From: Heliocidaris tuberculata
Taxonomy: Eukaryota > Echinodermata > Echinoidea > Camarodonta > Echinometridae
Length of the DNA: 64,000 bases
Assembly (NCBI GenBank): GCA_025618425.1
Contig: CM046842.1
Coordinates: 39,031,554-39,095,553, forward strand
Reading direction: 5' to 3'
Positions 45,901 through 58,412 of this stretch are shown here, in pieces. The position numbers were made by a program, and so were the translations under genes. Position 1 is the first letter of the stretch; the number at the start of each line of letters is the position of its first letter. The notes under the pieces were generated by a model, which did no database searches, was not told where the DNA came from, and saw nothing but the letters and a program-made list of their open reading frames with translations.

Positions 45901-46671
45901 CTTGAAGTATAATGCAGATTTTTTCCCCAGATATCTTAATTTCTGAGAAATCTAGCTCTTTGTTATTTCTATCATTTGTATCATATCGCATCTTTTAAAA
46001 TACTTTCGTAATTTTGCAAAGATATTCTTTTTGATATAATCCATGTCAATTAAGTCCTAGGACTGCGATTATTCATTTTTCCAGTAAAATCTCTCTCTCC
46101 CTGTCTATCATTATTAAATGTATAACTGTTTGCACACTACTGAAAAGCAAATGAATAATTGATAGGCACAAAAATTATAATACCTTATTGAAGTTATTAT
46201 TACAAATATAATATATGTATATCGCATGTGTGATTGCTGTATAAAGCACCAATAAAGGATAGGGGCAATTATCACCTTACATTCGGGCAGCGAAGTGCCG
46301 GAATATCTCATTTTCATATTTTATCTAATGTTTTTTGATGGCGAAATTTTTTTTATTTTACTTTAGTAAATTATCTTATTTTGAAAACTCGAAAGTTGAT
46401 ATTCCGGCAACAGTCATCAGCCCTCCCCCCCCCCCTCCTCGCAAATTGTACCCGTACGCCTATGCAAGAGACTGGCCTCAATTTTGTATTAACTTGTGAA
46501 TAGTTTATAGTTATCTAAGTCAATACTTACTTATATTTCCAGATAAAAATTGTCAAAGAACCAAACCTGATATGTCAACAAAAAAAACCCTACATAGTTT
46601 ACATTATGTTTTGCATAAACTTTGTGATATAATACATATCTAAATAGTAGGGTCTGACCAGTACCATCCTG
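45901..46671. other. Intron 4, nothing recognised
   Basis: AT-rich, with one C-run near 46425. No gene. Confidence 0.4.
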
Positions 46672-46807
46672 CAGTGGCGGATCCAGGATTTCTTGAGGGA
46701 GGGGGCTCAATCTTTACAAAATTTTCTGACAAGCAAAAAAAAAAAAAAAAAAAAAAAAAGGTCCTCAGCATTTTTGGGCTCCTTTTTCACTCAAAAAATC
46801 TCTGACA

Positions 46808-46841
<34 letters not shown>

Positions 46842-46923
46842 TCCTCAGCATTTTTGGGGCCCCTTTTTCGTCCCAGGGGAGGGGGCCCGGGCCCCCCGCC
46901 CCCCCCCCCTGGATCCGCCACTG
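46672..46923. mobile_element. hAT-like MITE with 8-bp target duplication
   Basis: Ends CAGTGGCGGATCCAGG and CCTGGATCCGCCACTG are exact inverted repeats. CCATCCTG flanks on both sides (46664-46671 and 46924-46931), the 8-bp duplication expected of hAT transposition. Inside are two copies of a unit with TCTGACAAGC, an A-run and GGTCCTCAGCATTTTTGGG. 252 bp, non-coding. Confidence 0.85.
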
Positions 46924-47419
46924 CCATCCTGCGCTGTGTCCTGTCTTTCCCCGCCAGCCTCCGCTAGCCCTCGCTAGCCTGCATTCCCGTAGTCTGGATT
47001 ATATTTAACCATAAATATATATTATCATGTATTAACCATAAAGATATATATTTTTCAATTGTGTCAGTATTACATTCTGGTAGAGAAATCGGATGCTACT
47101 ACGCCTTAAAAGTCCAAAACAATTACAATTTCAACATAACGACGTCTATTATGGTTTCTATGTTTGATTTCATATTTCAGGGATATACTGGGCCCATATA
47201 TCTTTTATCTAAATATGATACATTCCATTTCTCTTTAAAGCTACAATAATTACTCATGCGTAGAGTAGGGTTGTCCGCAAGGCGACATAGTTCCTAAAAC
47301 TGAGCTGTGTTACAACAAATATTCAGTTATAGACTGGGATATTATACGTATGTGGCAAGCTCAAAAGTGTCTGATGGACAGTTGCGGTCATCACTATTCA
47401 GTGTATGAGACACACGCGA

Positions 47420-47945
47420 TTTTGTCTTACATGGCCGAAGACCAGCTTAGAATGGCGGTCATCATGGGATATTTGCCTGTTACCATGGTTACGGACATAT
47501 TTCGAGAGGGCTCCGTGGCTAAAATCATTTTACATACCCTAAGGAAGCTTCACACCAAAAATGCTGCTTTTGGGCGTCACAAAATAGGATTTTGTCTTAC
47601 GTGGCCGAATACCAACATAAATGGCGGTTATCTTGGATATTTGCCCGTCGCCATGGTTACGGACATATTTCAGGAGGGCTCCTCGACTAAAATCATTTCA
47701 TATACCCTAAGCAAGCTTCACACCAAGAATGCTGATTTCGAGCGTCATAAAGTAGGATTTTGTCTTACGTGCATGCCGAAGACTAGCATAAATGGCGGTT
47801 ATCTTGGATATTTGCCTGTTGCCATGGTTACGGACATATTTCGCGAGGGCTCCTCGACTAAAATCATTTTATATACCCTAAGGAAGCTTCACACCAAAAA
47901 TGGTGCTTTTGTCCGCCGTGTCACAATAATCGAAAATTTTGACCC
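47420..47945 (+). repeat. Three tandem copies of a roughly 170-bp unit
   Basis: TTTTGTCTTAC starts copies at about 47420, 47591 and 47758. Each copy contains GGATATTTGCC, ACCATGGTTACGG or CCATGGTTACGG, and AAGCTTCACACCAA. A 200-codon frame (47350-47952) stays open through all copies and repeats GYLPVAMVTDIF and KLHTKN. Unit lengths near multiples of three make this easy by chance; I know of no protein family, so I call it a repeat. Confidence 0.65.
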
Positions 47946-48000
47946 TAAGTGACCCAGCTATAGGTCTTGCCCATTAAACACATCTGGGGGGGGGGGGGGG

Positions 48001-48316
48001 GGTGTTTCATAAAGCTGTTCGTAAAGTTACACATGACTTTACGAACGACTTGAACATGAAGTGCCAGATAGAATGCCCAAAGTTTTTCCTGATGTTTTAA
48101 CAAAGTGTGACTGTATTTCCAATAACCTCAATTACATTATGGCAAAAAATATACTACGCATTAAAAAGGTTTGTTATATTAAGAATGACAATCTACATCT
48201 GCACAGTTCAACTTTAGTTGATGTAGTTAAAAATGATTGAACATCCCATTTGGCTTGTCATATTTAAGTCATTCGTAAAGTCATGCGTAACTTTACGAAC
48301 AGCTTTATGAAACACC
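48001..48316. mobile_element. MITE abutting exon 4 of the MS4A-like gene
   Basis: Begins GGTGTTTCATAAAGCTG and ends with its complement; the inverted match extends through TTCGTAAAGTTAC, and an inner repeat (GACTTTACGAA) strengthens the fold. A G-run of about 17 immediately precedes the left end. The right end is only 15 bp from the exon boundary at 48332. Confidence 0.75.
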
Positions 48317-48331
48317 AAATGCATCCCTTAC

Positions 48332-48460
48332 CAAACATAACCCTTCACAATCACTGAAGAGTTCCAGCATTGCAAGGACGTGTATGTTGTAGGAAATCCA
48401 GCCTAGCCCTCCAAGGCTCACCAAGGACGACAAGATACAAGCAATCATGTAAAGCACGAT
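48332..48460 (-). CDS. MS4A-like tetraspan gene, exon 4 (TM3 and loop)
   Basis: 129 nt, acceptor TTTCCAG and donor GTAAGG on the minus strand, phase 0 at both ends, 43 residues. It encodes helix 3 (IVLYMIACILSSLVSLGG, LGWISYNI) and the start of the second extracellular loop, with two cysteines (SDCEGLC) that could form a disulphide. Confidence 0.68.
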
Positions 48461-48740
48461 CTGGAAACAAAAAAAATTAGTGCAAGGTTTAAACCCCGTA
48501 TAACACGGTACAGTTGGTTTATTGATACAATAAAATTTTCATATAAACCGTCAATGAAATATTACAAATTATATATAAAATTAAAGAAAAAACGATATTC
48601 TACCAACATCACTTAAGACCAAGTTTTGAATTTTCACTCTCGAATGGGCACATTCATTTAACCGTTAGAAGGTCTGATTAAGAAAATTCCAAAATCAGAG
48701 CAAGTAGCCATTCAAATGTTAATGAACATGTGCATCTGTA

Positions 48741-48911
48741 CAGTGGCGGATTCAGGATTTTGTGATGGAGGGGGCCAAATATTAACAACATTTTCCGACA
48801 AGCAAAAAAATAAGAAATAAAAAATAAAAAAGTCATCAGCATTTTGGGGGTCTCTTTTTACCTCAAAAAATCTCTGACAAGCAAAAAAAAAATTAAATTA
48901 ATCTGCCACTG
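48741..48911. mobile_element. hAT-like MITE, second copy
   Basis: Starts CAGTGGCGGATTCAGG and ends CTGCCACTG. The flanks CATCTGTA and CATCTGCA agree in 7 of 8 bases. The interior repeats the TCTGACAAGC and CAGCATTTTGGGG segments of the copy at 46672 but is shorter (171 bp) and lacks the inner part of the right end. Confidence 0.75.
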
Positions 48912-49402
48912 CATCTGCAGGACATTCTTGTTCAACAGTGAAAACAAAGATAAGGAAATAATGAGGAGGATTGAGCTTTGGTTGTCAACTGTAGTCTCAG
49001 GACTGCATAGTTTTGACAAACAAATTCAAGTGTTTCCCTTAGTTTTTCGTTTCATTGTTTTAATTTGACTCTACAAGATGGAAATGCTCATCAACATTTG
49101 AATGGCCAGATGCCCTATTTTTGCAATTTTGTTTCAGAGACTCACTTATTGTTAAACGGCTATACTCACTCCTGCGTGAATGGTATGATTCAAATTGTTT
49201 ATCATGTTAAAGAGGATCAATTAATATTTATTTTGATATATGAAAGATAAGTTTATATCAAAAATTTATTTGTCCACTTTCTTCTTTTTTTTTGTTGCTT
49301 AGTGTATGTGGAGCTCAGGATGTCAACTCAAATTGTAGTCATTTCGGAATATTTTGTAAGTATTGCAAATATCAAAATGAGTCGTATAAACACAAATCTT
49401 AC

Positions 49403-49459
49403 CGTGCACTTTAATTTGCTAATTGTCACAAGACCAATAAGAGCAGTCAGAAGATTAAC
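49403..49459 (-). CDS. MS4A-like tetraspan gene, exon 3 (TM2, second half)
   Basis: 57 nt with acceptor TTTTCAG and donor GTAAGA, phase 0, 19 residues: VNLLTALIGLVTISKLKCT. Together with the end of exon 2 it makes the second helix. It is too short to be found as a free-standing frame; the in-frame borders and hydrophobicity support it. Confidence 0.62.
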
Positions 49460-50582
49460 CTGAAAACAAACAAACAAAAAATAACATTAATATCGGGTCT
49501 ATTGGTTAAAATCATAGCTATCTAGTCATAATCACTTATCCCCCCCCCCCTTCTCTCTCTCTCTCTCTCTATTTTCCCGCTATATTCTTCGACATGTTAC
49601 ACTCTTGTAAATAATTTGTCGTATAATTTACAAAATCATGAAATGTAGGACTAGTCATATTATAAAATTCACATTCAAGTTCTTAACAAATGTACTTAAT
49701 GAAATCCAAACCTAGGATCGTTTTCAATTTTCAATTTACAAAAAGGACGAAAATACAAATTATGATGACAAAATTACACTTCATAGAAAGAGACTTAAAA
49801 GTTCAAAATTCGAATAAAATGAAGCTTTACGTAAGGGTCTAACTTAATACTAAAAAAATACATAAATAGTGATTGATATGAGAATGGACCGCCTTCTGTA
49901 ATCCTTACACCCGCAACCAATTGTGTTCATGCTTCGATGTAAACCATACAATGTAGGGTCATATACGTAGGAAACAGGGGTGAGGTTTGCGCGTGGAGGC
50001 TGGAACCGCCCCCCCCCAAAAAAAAAAAAAACAACAAACAAACAAACAAACAAAACAACAACAACAACGACAACAAAAACAAATACAACAATAACAAAAA
50101 CCACCCCCAAAACAACAACCACAACCACAACAAAACAAAAAGACAAAAAAAAAACAACAACAAAAAACAACAAAACCCAACAAACAAACAATACATTATC
50201 CAAATTTTATATTTCATGTTATATGATTTGTCTCATGTTAGTTTTATTATGATTTTCTTATATAATTTGTCACGTGTTAAAGGGTCTCTGAGGTCAAAAA
50301 AAATAATTTGTATACAGTTAGAATGTATAAAATTAACCCCAAATAACTTTACCCGGCATTCTACAGGTTAGCGGTTAAGGAGTTTGAAGAGAATAAAGGA
50401 CAGCGTGAACGAACGACGCGCGGAACTCAACTGGAGTTGAGTTCCGCGCGAGCAGTTTTCTATGCGTGTGCGTTTTTTATGCGTGCACGTTCGGCGAACG
50501 CCAAGACGCGATAGTAGAATTATCGCGATCGCATTATCGCGTTGTCGTCTGCTATGTACAGCTCCGGGGCTGACAAACACTC
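49460..50582. other. Intron 2 part: microsatellites and hairpin
   Basis: 49540-49570 is C-run plus (CT)n. 50020-50195 is an A-rich AAC/AAAC repeat. 50417-50450 is a perfect hairpin with arms CGCGCGGAACTCAACT and loop GG. No gene. Confidence 0.6.
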
Positions 50583-53500
50583 GAAAATTGATTTGGGGCG
50601 GAACTTACGGATAATATTCAACCCTAATGAAACAACAAAGGAATAAAGGATACAACGCAAAATGTTTTTATCCAAATGGAAATTGATGTGGCGCATAACT
50701 TATGGATAATCTACAACCCAGATAAAACAACAAATGAATGAAGTCATACAACGGAGAATGTTTTTAGAGAATCAAAAATTGATTTGGGGCGTAAATTACG
50801 GGGATTCTATACCCCAAATTAAACAACAAATGAATGAAGTATACAACGCAAAATGTTAATATCGAATAGAAAATTAGTTCGGCGCATAAATTACAAAGAA
50901 TCTACAGACCAAATGAAACAACAAATAAATTGGAACTAAGACGCAAAATACATTTATCGAATCGAAAATTGATTTGGCGCTTAACTTAGGGATAATATAC
51001 AACCCAAATAAAATATGAAATGAATGAAGTATACAACGCAAAATGTTTTTTTATCGATGGATTTGGCACGTAACTAATGAATAATATACAATCCTTATAA
51101 AACATCAAATGCATGAAGTATACAACGTACATTTTTTTTTATCGAATAGAAAATTGGTTCTGCGCATAAATTACAAAGAATCTACAGACCAAGCGAAACA
51201 ATAAATAAATTAGAACTAAGACGCAAAATATATTTATCGAATCGAAAATTGATTTGGCGCTTAACTTAGGAATGATATACAACCCAAATAAAATATGAAA
51301 TGAATGAAGTATACAACGCAAAATGTTTTTTTATCGATGGAAATTGATTTGGCACGTAGCTAATGAATAATATACAATCCTAATAAATTACAAGGAATCT
51401 ACAGACCAAATGAAACAACAAATAAATTAGAACTAAGACGTAAAATGCATTTATCGAATCAAAAATTGATTTGGCGCTTAACTTAGGGATAATATACAAC
51501 CCAAATAAAATATGAAATGCATGAAGTATACAACGTAATTTTTTTTTTTATCGAATTAGAAAATTGGTTCGGCGCATAAATTACAAAGAATCTACAGACC
51601 AAGCGAAACAATAAATAAATTAGAACTAAGACGCAAAATATATTTATCGAATCGAAAATTGATTTGGCGCTTAACTTAGGAATAATATACAACCCAAATA
51701 AAATATGAAATGAATGAAGGACCAAAGCAAAATGTTTTTTTGTTGTTTTTTTATCGATGGAAATTGATTTGGCACGTAGCTAAAGAATAATATACAATCC
51801 TAATAAAACATCAAATTGATGAAGTATACAACGCAAAATGTTTATATCGAATAGAAAATTGGTTCGGCGCATAAATTACAAAGAATCTACAGACCAAGCG
51901 AAACAATAAATAAATAAGAACTAAGACGCAAAATATATTTATCGAATCGAAAAGTGATTTGGCGGTTAACTTAGGAATAATATACAACCCAAATAAAATA
52001 TGAAATGAATGAAGGACCAACGCAAAATATTTTGGGTTTTTTTTATCGATGGAAATTGATTTGGCACGTAGCTAAAGAATAATATACAATCCTAATAAAA
52101 CATCAAATGGATGAAGTATACAACGCAAAATGTTTATATCGAATAAAAAAGAAAGAATCTACAGACCAAGCGAAACAACAAATAAATTAGAAGACGCAAA
52201 CTATATTTATCGAATCGAAAATTGATTTGGCGCTTAACTTAGGAATAATATACAACCCAAATGAAATATGAAATGAATGAAGTATACAACGCAAAATGTT
52301 TTTTTTTATCGATGGAAATTGATTTGTCACGTAACTAATGAATTATATACAATCCCAATAAAACATCAAATGCATGAAGTATACAACGTACATTTTTTTA
52401 TCGAATAGAAAATTGGTTCGGCTCATAAATTACAAAGAATTTACAGACCAAGCGAAACAAATAAATTAGAACTAAGACGCAAACTATATTTATCGAATCG
52501 AAAATTGATTTGGCGCTTAACTTAGGAATAATATACAACCCAAATAAAATATGAAATGAATGAAGAACCAACGCAAAATGTTTTTTATCGATGGAAATTG
52601 ATTTGGAACGTAGCTAATGAATAATATACAATCCTAATAAATTACAAAGAATCTACAGACCAAATGAAACAACAAATAAATTAGAAATAAGACGCAAGAT
52701 ACATTTATCGAATCAAAAATTGATTTGGCGCTTAACTTAGGAATAATATACAACCCAAATGAAATATGAAATGAATGAAGTATACAACGCAAAATGTTTT
52801 TTTATCGATGGAAATTGATTTGGCACGTAACTAATGAATAATATACAATCCTAATAAAACATCAAATGCATGAAGTATACAACGTACATTTTTTTTATCG
52901 AATAGAAAATTGGTTCGGCGCATAAATTACAAAGAATCTACAGACCAAGCGAAACAATAAATAAATTAGAACTAAGACGCAAAATATATTTATCGAATCG
53001 AAAATTGATTTGGCGCTTAACTTAGGAATAATATACAACCCAAATAAAATATGAAATGAATGAAGGACCAACGCAAAATGTTTTTTTATCGATGGAAATT
53101 GATTTGGAACGTAGCTAATGAATAATATACAATCCTAATAAATTACAAAGAATCTACAGACCAAATGAAACAACAAGTAAATTAGAAATAAGACGCAAGA
53201 TACATTTATCGAATCAAAAATTGATTTGGCGCTTAACTTAGGAATAATATACAACCCAAATGAAATATGAAATGAATGAAGTATACAACGCAAAATGTTT
53301 TTTTATCGATGGAAATTGATTTGGCACGTAACTAATGAATAATATACAATCCCAATAAAACATCAAATGCATGAAGTATACAACGTACATTTTTTTATCG
53401 AATAGAAAATTGGTTCGGCTCATAAATTACAAAGAATTTACAGACCAAGCGAAACAAATAAATTAGAACTAAGACGCAAAATATATTTATCGAATCGAAA

Positions 53501-55127
53501 ATTGATTTGGCGCTTAACTTAGGAATAATATACAACCCAAATAAAATATGAAATGAATGAAGAACCAACGCAAAATGTTTTTTATCGATGGAAATTGATT
53601 TGGAACGTAGCTAATGAATAATATACAATCCTAATAAATTACAAAGAATCTACAGACCAAATGAAACAACAAATAAATTAGAAATAAGACGCAAGATACA
53701 TATATCGAATCAAAAATTGATTTGGCGCTTAACTTAGGAATAATATACAACCCAAATGAAATATGAAATGAATGAAGTATACAACGCAAAATGTTTTTTT
53801 ATCGATGGAAATTGATTTGGCACGTAACTAATGAATAATATACAATCCTAATAAAACATCAAATGCATGAAGTATACAACGTACATTTTTTTTATCGAAT
53901 AGAAAATTGGTTCGGCGCATAAATTACAAAGAATCTACAGACCAAGCGAAACAATAAATAAATTAGAACTAAGACGCAAAATTTATTTATCGAATCGAAA
54001 ATTGATTTGGCGCTTAACTTAGGAATAATATACAACCCAAATAAAATATGAAATGAATGAAGGACCAACGCAAAATGTTTTTTTATCGATGGAAATTGAT
54101 TTGGAACGTAGCTAATGAATAATATACAATCCTAATAAATTACAAAGAATCTACAGACCAAATGAAACAACAAATAAATTAGAAATAAGACGCAAGATAC
54201 ATTTATCGAATCAAAAATTGATTTGGCGCTTAACTTAGGAATAATATACAACCCAAATAAAATATGAAATGAATGAAGTATACAACGCAAAATGTTTTTT
54301 TATCGATGGAAATTGATTTGGCACGTAACTAATGAATAATATACAATCCTAATAAAACATCAAATGCATGAAGTATACAACGTACATTTTTTTTATCGAA
54401 TGGAAAATTGGTTCGGCGCATAAATTACAAAGAATCTACAGACCAAGCGAAACAAATAAATTAGAACTAAGACGCAAACTATATTTATCGAATCGAAAAT
54501 TGATTTGGCTCTTAACTTTGGAATAATATACAACCCAAATAAAATATGAAATGAATGAAGGACCAACGCAAAATGTTTTTTTTATCGATGGAAATTGATT
54601 TGGAACGTAGCTAATGAATAATATACAATCCTAATAAATTACAAAGAATCTACAGACCAAATGAAACAACAAATAAATTAGAAATAAGACGCAAGATACA
54701 TTTATCGAATCAAAAAATGATTTGGCGCTTAACTTAGGAATAATATACAACCCAAATAAAATATGAAATGAATGAAGTATACAACGCAAAATGTTTTATT
54801 TTTTTTATTTTTATCGAATTGGAAATTGAACTGGAAATTGATTTGGCGCGTAACTTACGAATAATATACAACCCAAATAAAACATCAAATGGACGAAGTA
54901 TACAACGCAAACTGTTTTTATCGAACTGAAAATTCAGTTGCCGCGTAATTTATGGAGAATCTACAGCCCAAACAAAACAACAGATGAATCAAGTACTCAA
55001 CGCAAAACGTTTAAATCGAATAGAGAATTGGTTTGGCGCATAAATTACAAAGAATCTACAGACCAAATGAAACAACAAATAAATTAGAACTAAGTCGCAA
55101 AATTCATTTATCGAATCGAAAATTGAA
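50583..55127. repeat. 4.5-kb satellite array with higher-order periodicity
   Basis: Basic units of about 90-100 bp share ATCGAA, AAATTGATTTGGCGC, TAATATACAACCC, and GAAGTATACAACGCAAAATG. Units fall into types (GGCGCTTAACTTAGG; GGCACGTAACTAATG; GGTTCGGCGCATAAATTAC) that recur in fixed order. The landmark GA-CCAACGCAAAATG occurs at about 52565, 53066, 53562, 54061 and 54558, giving a period of about 498 bp on the right; shorter combinations (near 296 bp) occur around 51720-52015. The left edge (50583-51000) is more diverged, as expected at array borders. Located in intron 2 of the MS4A-like gene. Confidence 0.88.
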
Positions 55128-57013
55128 AGTGAAGACGTTTTTTTTTTTTTTTCATAAGTTTTTATCATTTTCTCTCATAAAAGAAAATTTAACATAATTT
55201 GAAACATTTCATATAAAATAACAACAACAACAACAAAAAATCTTGACATAAATATAACTGATAACTGCAATTTCACATTTCAAACGATAATACAAACAAA
55301 CTTTCATCTAGCATATATTTGCGAACAGAAATAAATATTTCAAAAAGAATAAGATTCACATATTTAAGTTACCCATTTCGTTACAAACAATTTTCCAAAA
55401 AAATCCTTTTCCAATTTACTTCTGAGAGAAAGAATTAAATTAAAAGAAAGAGGAAAGATAAGAGAAGAAAAAATAGAGGATAGAAAGAAGATAAGAATAA
55501 AGAGAGAGAGAGAAGAAAAAAAAAGATTAGAGAACATACACCATCACCCCCCCCCCATCCCACAACAACACAAAGAACAACCACAAACGAACAAACAGAT
55601 AAAACAAAGAGAAGGAAGACACACACAAAACAAACAACAAACAAACAAAAACAAAAACAAAAACAAAAACAAAAACAAAAACAAAAGCAAACAAAACAAA
55701 ACCAAAAAAAAAAAAACCCAAAAAGGGAACGGCCACACCAACAGCACAGAGACATAAACGAACAAAGGGGGAGAAAAGAGAAAGGAAAAGAAAGGGGGTA
55801 GGGCAGAGGGTCCAGAAGCTATGCCTCTATCATTGTGAGAAACTAAAGTCATCACCGAAGCGCGAAGCCACACCCGCCCAGTCGTCAAGGTTGCCGGCTC
55901 CAAACAATTTAAGCTAAGCAATGGCGCGGCGATCACAACAGGGCCAAACACTAAATTTGCACTGCTCTAGCCCGCCGTTCCTGAATCGATATATCGTTAG
56001 GTGAGCTATCGTGATCGATCGACTAGTCTTTGCTCAAGTCTTATTTATATTAATTTGGGGGGTATTTTATTTTCAAAAATCAATATCTCCTGTATCCTGT
56101 CACCGTTGAATGTCGTGTTAAGTTTTCTGGGGTTGTTTTTGTGTAAGCTAACTATACACAAATTATTTTTTCAGGCCTCAGGTACCCTTTAAATATTAGT
56201 TGTGACATGATGATTTTCTATTTCATTATGTATATCAATGTGATATTCAATTTGATATAATTTCTCACATGTTAAATCTGAGTAGTACTATTATGATTTG
56301 CTTTGTTTTTCTTCTTTTTAACCCCCATTTCCTTTCCATGTGATAGTTAGTTTTCTTTATACTAATGCTTTGTATTGTAAAACAAAATATTGATGTCAAT
56401 GTCAATGACGTTTCTTAATAAAATACAAAATACAAAACAAAAACAAAACAAAAATAAATAAGCAAATGAGTAAAAAAATAAAATTGTTCAAAAAACAAAT
56501 GTATTCTGGCAGTCGCCATGTCATATTCGGGCTGAAAGATTGTTTTAATTTCCATTTGATGTAGTTTAATAAACAAAATTACATTTTCACTTCAAGAAAG
56601 TGTGGAAATATCTGAAATATATATTTTTTTTTAATTGGGCATGAGACGTCACTCCCCCTCCCCCCCCCCTCCTCCCCACGGAATTGTGTCCTTACCCATA
56701 TTATATATATTATATATATTATATTATATAATTATAGGTTATTCAGACCTGATACATTATTCGGTTAAGGATTACTTTCATTACAGTTCTACAAATCAGT
56801 TATCATAATGACTGTATTTATTCTAATATAGGGCCTATGATATTCTTGATATACATTATGCAAAATATCTTGGTTAGTTTATGAAGAAGAAAATTAGAAA
56901 CTAATCATTGATATTTAACCCATTGTTCTTGAAATGAAATCATTATTGTTGTATTTTATATCCCCTAATTGAGCAATTAAATGTAACCATTATTGGGTAC
57001 CATTTTCCTTTTT
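55128..57013. other. Intron 2 part, low complexity and possible LINE 3' tail
   Basis: 55435-55800 is purine-rich with an (AAAAC)n run at 55646-55690. 56000-56450 ends in TTAATAAAATACAAAATACAAAAC, which looks like the 3' tail of an unidentified retroelement. 56640-56680 is a C-run. Confidence 0.4.
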
Positions 57014-57017
57014 TTAA

Positions 57018-57425
57018 CCCTTTCAAGACAATTGACCACATTTTGTGGTTTGGCTCAATAACTTTTGATTCAGAGCTCTAAAAAATATACCTGATGCATG
57101 AGTAGAAAGAGCAAAAATTTCTGCACACACTATGTCCATTTTTGTTGCATGACCATATTGCGTTTGATGCCAGGAATTTCAAAAAGGAGAATAAGCTTCA
57201 TAATCCTTAAATTGGCAACACATTGAGAGGTTCAAAATCACTATTTTTTATCAAAATTGGCAATTTTTTCAACTTTTCGACTAAGTTTCTAATGATGTAT
57301 ATTGTTTTCAAAGACATTGCATTTTGTTAGAACCATGTAGAACTAAAAGAAAAATATTATTGTTGCCAATTTGAAGAACGAAATGTGATCAATGTAGCCT
57401 TTAAATAATTCCTGTCCTGAAAGGG
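57018..57425 (-). mobile_element. TTAA-flanked MITE (piggyBac-like), copy 2
   Basis: Inverted relative to the copy at 23592 and nearly the same length (408 bp). TTAA at 57014-57017 and 57426-57429. Ends CCCTTTCAAGACA and TGTCCTGAAAGGG. The internal sequence follows copy 1 closely (GCTCAATAACTTTTGATTC, GCATGAGTAGAAAG). Confidence 0.78.
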
Positions 57426-57481
57426 TTAAAGCAAGTATGTATCAAGGGTTAATCTTATTTGTGTGCAAAAACAACACAATA

Positions 57482-58221
57482 AAGCCTGGCTCACACGATC
57501 GAGGCGCCATCTGTTGACGTCAGGACCGCGTCAGTGACTTGTACGGTCTTTTGCACTTCACGAAGAAGTGATTTCGTTCAAAAAGTTTTCGTACAATGAA
57601 CAGTGCAATATTTTTAACAACTTGGCGTAATGGTTAAAGCTCATGTACAGTATTGGTAGCAAAAAGGAAATTGGAAAGAAACATGTTAAATATAGTCTCA
57701 TGTTGTTCTCCTTGTATCAAAAGATGTCTGTATTATTAAGAGATCATTTGGTATTCCATATATAATTTCTGGTGAATTTCAGTGTTAATATCTGTAAGGA
57801 ATGCTTAATCACTGCCATTATGCTAGGACCCTTCCACCCCGACGGCTCCCCGCACAGCAATCTTGAGGCTTCGCATAGAGACAGCGTGTGTGCAGCGTGT
57901 GTGCACCAACTCATCATTGGTTTTACACGTGTGTTTACAGTGTATAGCACATGCTGCCTTTGTTGGGATTTTACGTGCCTGTCCCGGCACATAAATTAGT
58001 TTTTGCCTCTTATTTGTTTAATATTAAACTTTAGGAGGCGAAATCTTCACAGTGTCTTAGTATTGCTAGTATCTTGCTATTTATCAACAAAAAGTGAAGA
58101 AATCTGACGAACAATTTTTGAGGGCTTGCCAAAACTTTACATGACCTTTAATTTCCTTCAAAATATCGATAAGCGCAGGAACAGACGCAATCGAAATGAC
58201 CCCCGTATGAGCCGGGCTTAA
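57482..58221. mobile_element. Element with GGCTCA-type inverted ends
   Basis: AAGCCTGGCTCACACG at the left and CGTATGAGCCGGGCTT at the right are inverted repeats with two differences. The interior (about 740 bp) is non-coding. The right end stops about 23 bp from the donor of exon 2. Confidence 0.55.
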
Positions 58222-58244
58222 GGTAAGCTTAAAACTCAACTTAC

Positions 58245-58412
58245 GCCACACTCGATGAATGCAATAATCTGATAGACGTCGGGAGGATACGCCCCTCCCA
58301 GAGGAATGTATACTATAGCTCCACAGACGGCTGCACCTGTGGCAGCTACGATCAAGATGACCGATGTAGAAATTGCTGCGCAGACATTGAAGTTATCTGA
58401 ATATTTTGATGG
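58245..58412 (-). CDS. MS4A-like tetraspan gene, exon 2 (TM1 and start of TM2)
   Basis: 168 nt, acceptor TTACTTCAG and donor GTAAGT on the minus strand, phase 0 on both sides, 56 residues. It begins PSKYSDNF, then helix 1 (AAISTSVILIVAATGAAV, CGAIVYI), a short first loop (PLGGAYPPD), and the first part of helix 2 (VYQIIAFIECG). Higher GC than the surrounding intron is consistent with coding. Confidence 0.7.

Noticed and set aside
49850..50252. Hydrophobic or Thr/Lys-rich frames
   Set aside because: Arise from the A-rich AAC repeat on either strand.
51139..53423. Repeated minus-strand frames with FHILFGLYIIP
   Set aside because: They follow the satellite units and are broken by unit variants; non-coding satellite is the simpler reading.
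55435..55951. Phe/Cys/Val-rich minus-strand frames
   Set aside because: Products of AAAAC and purine-rich low complexity sequence.
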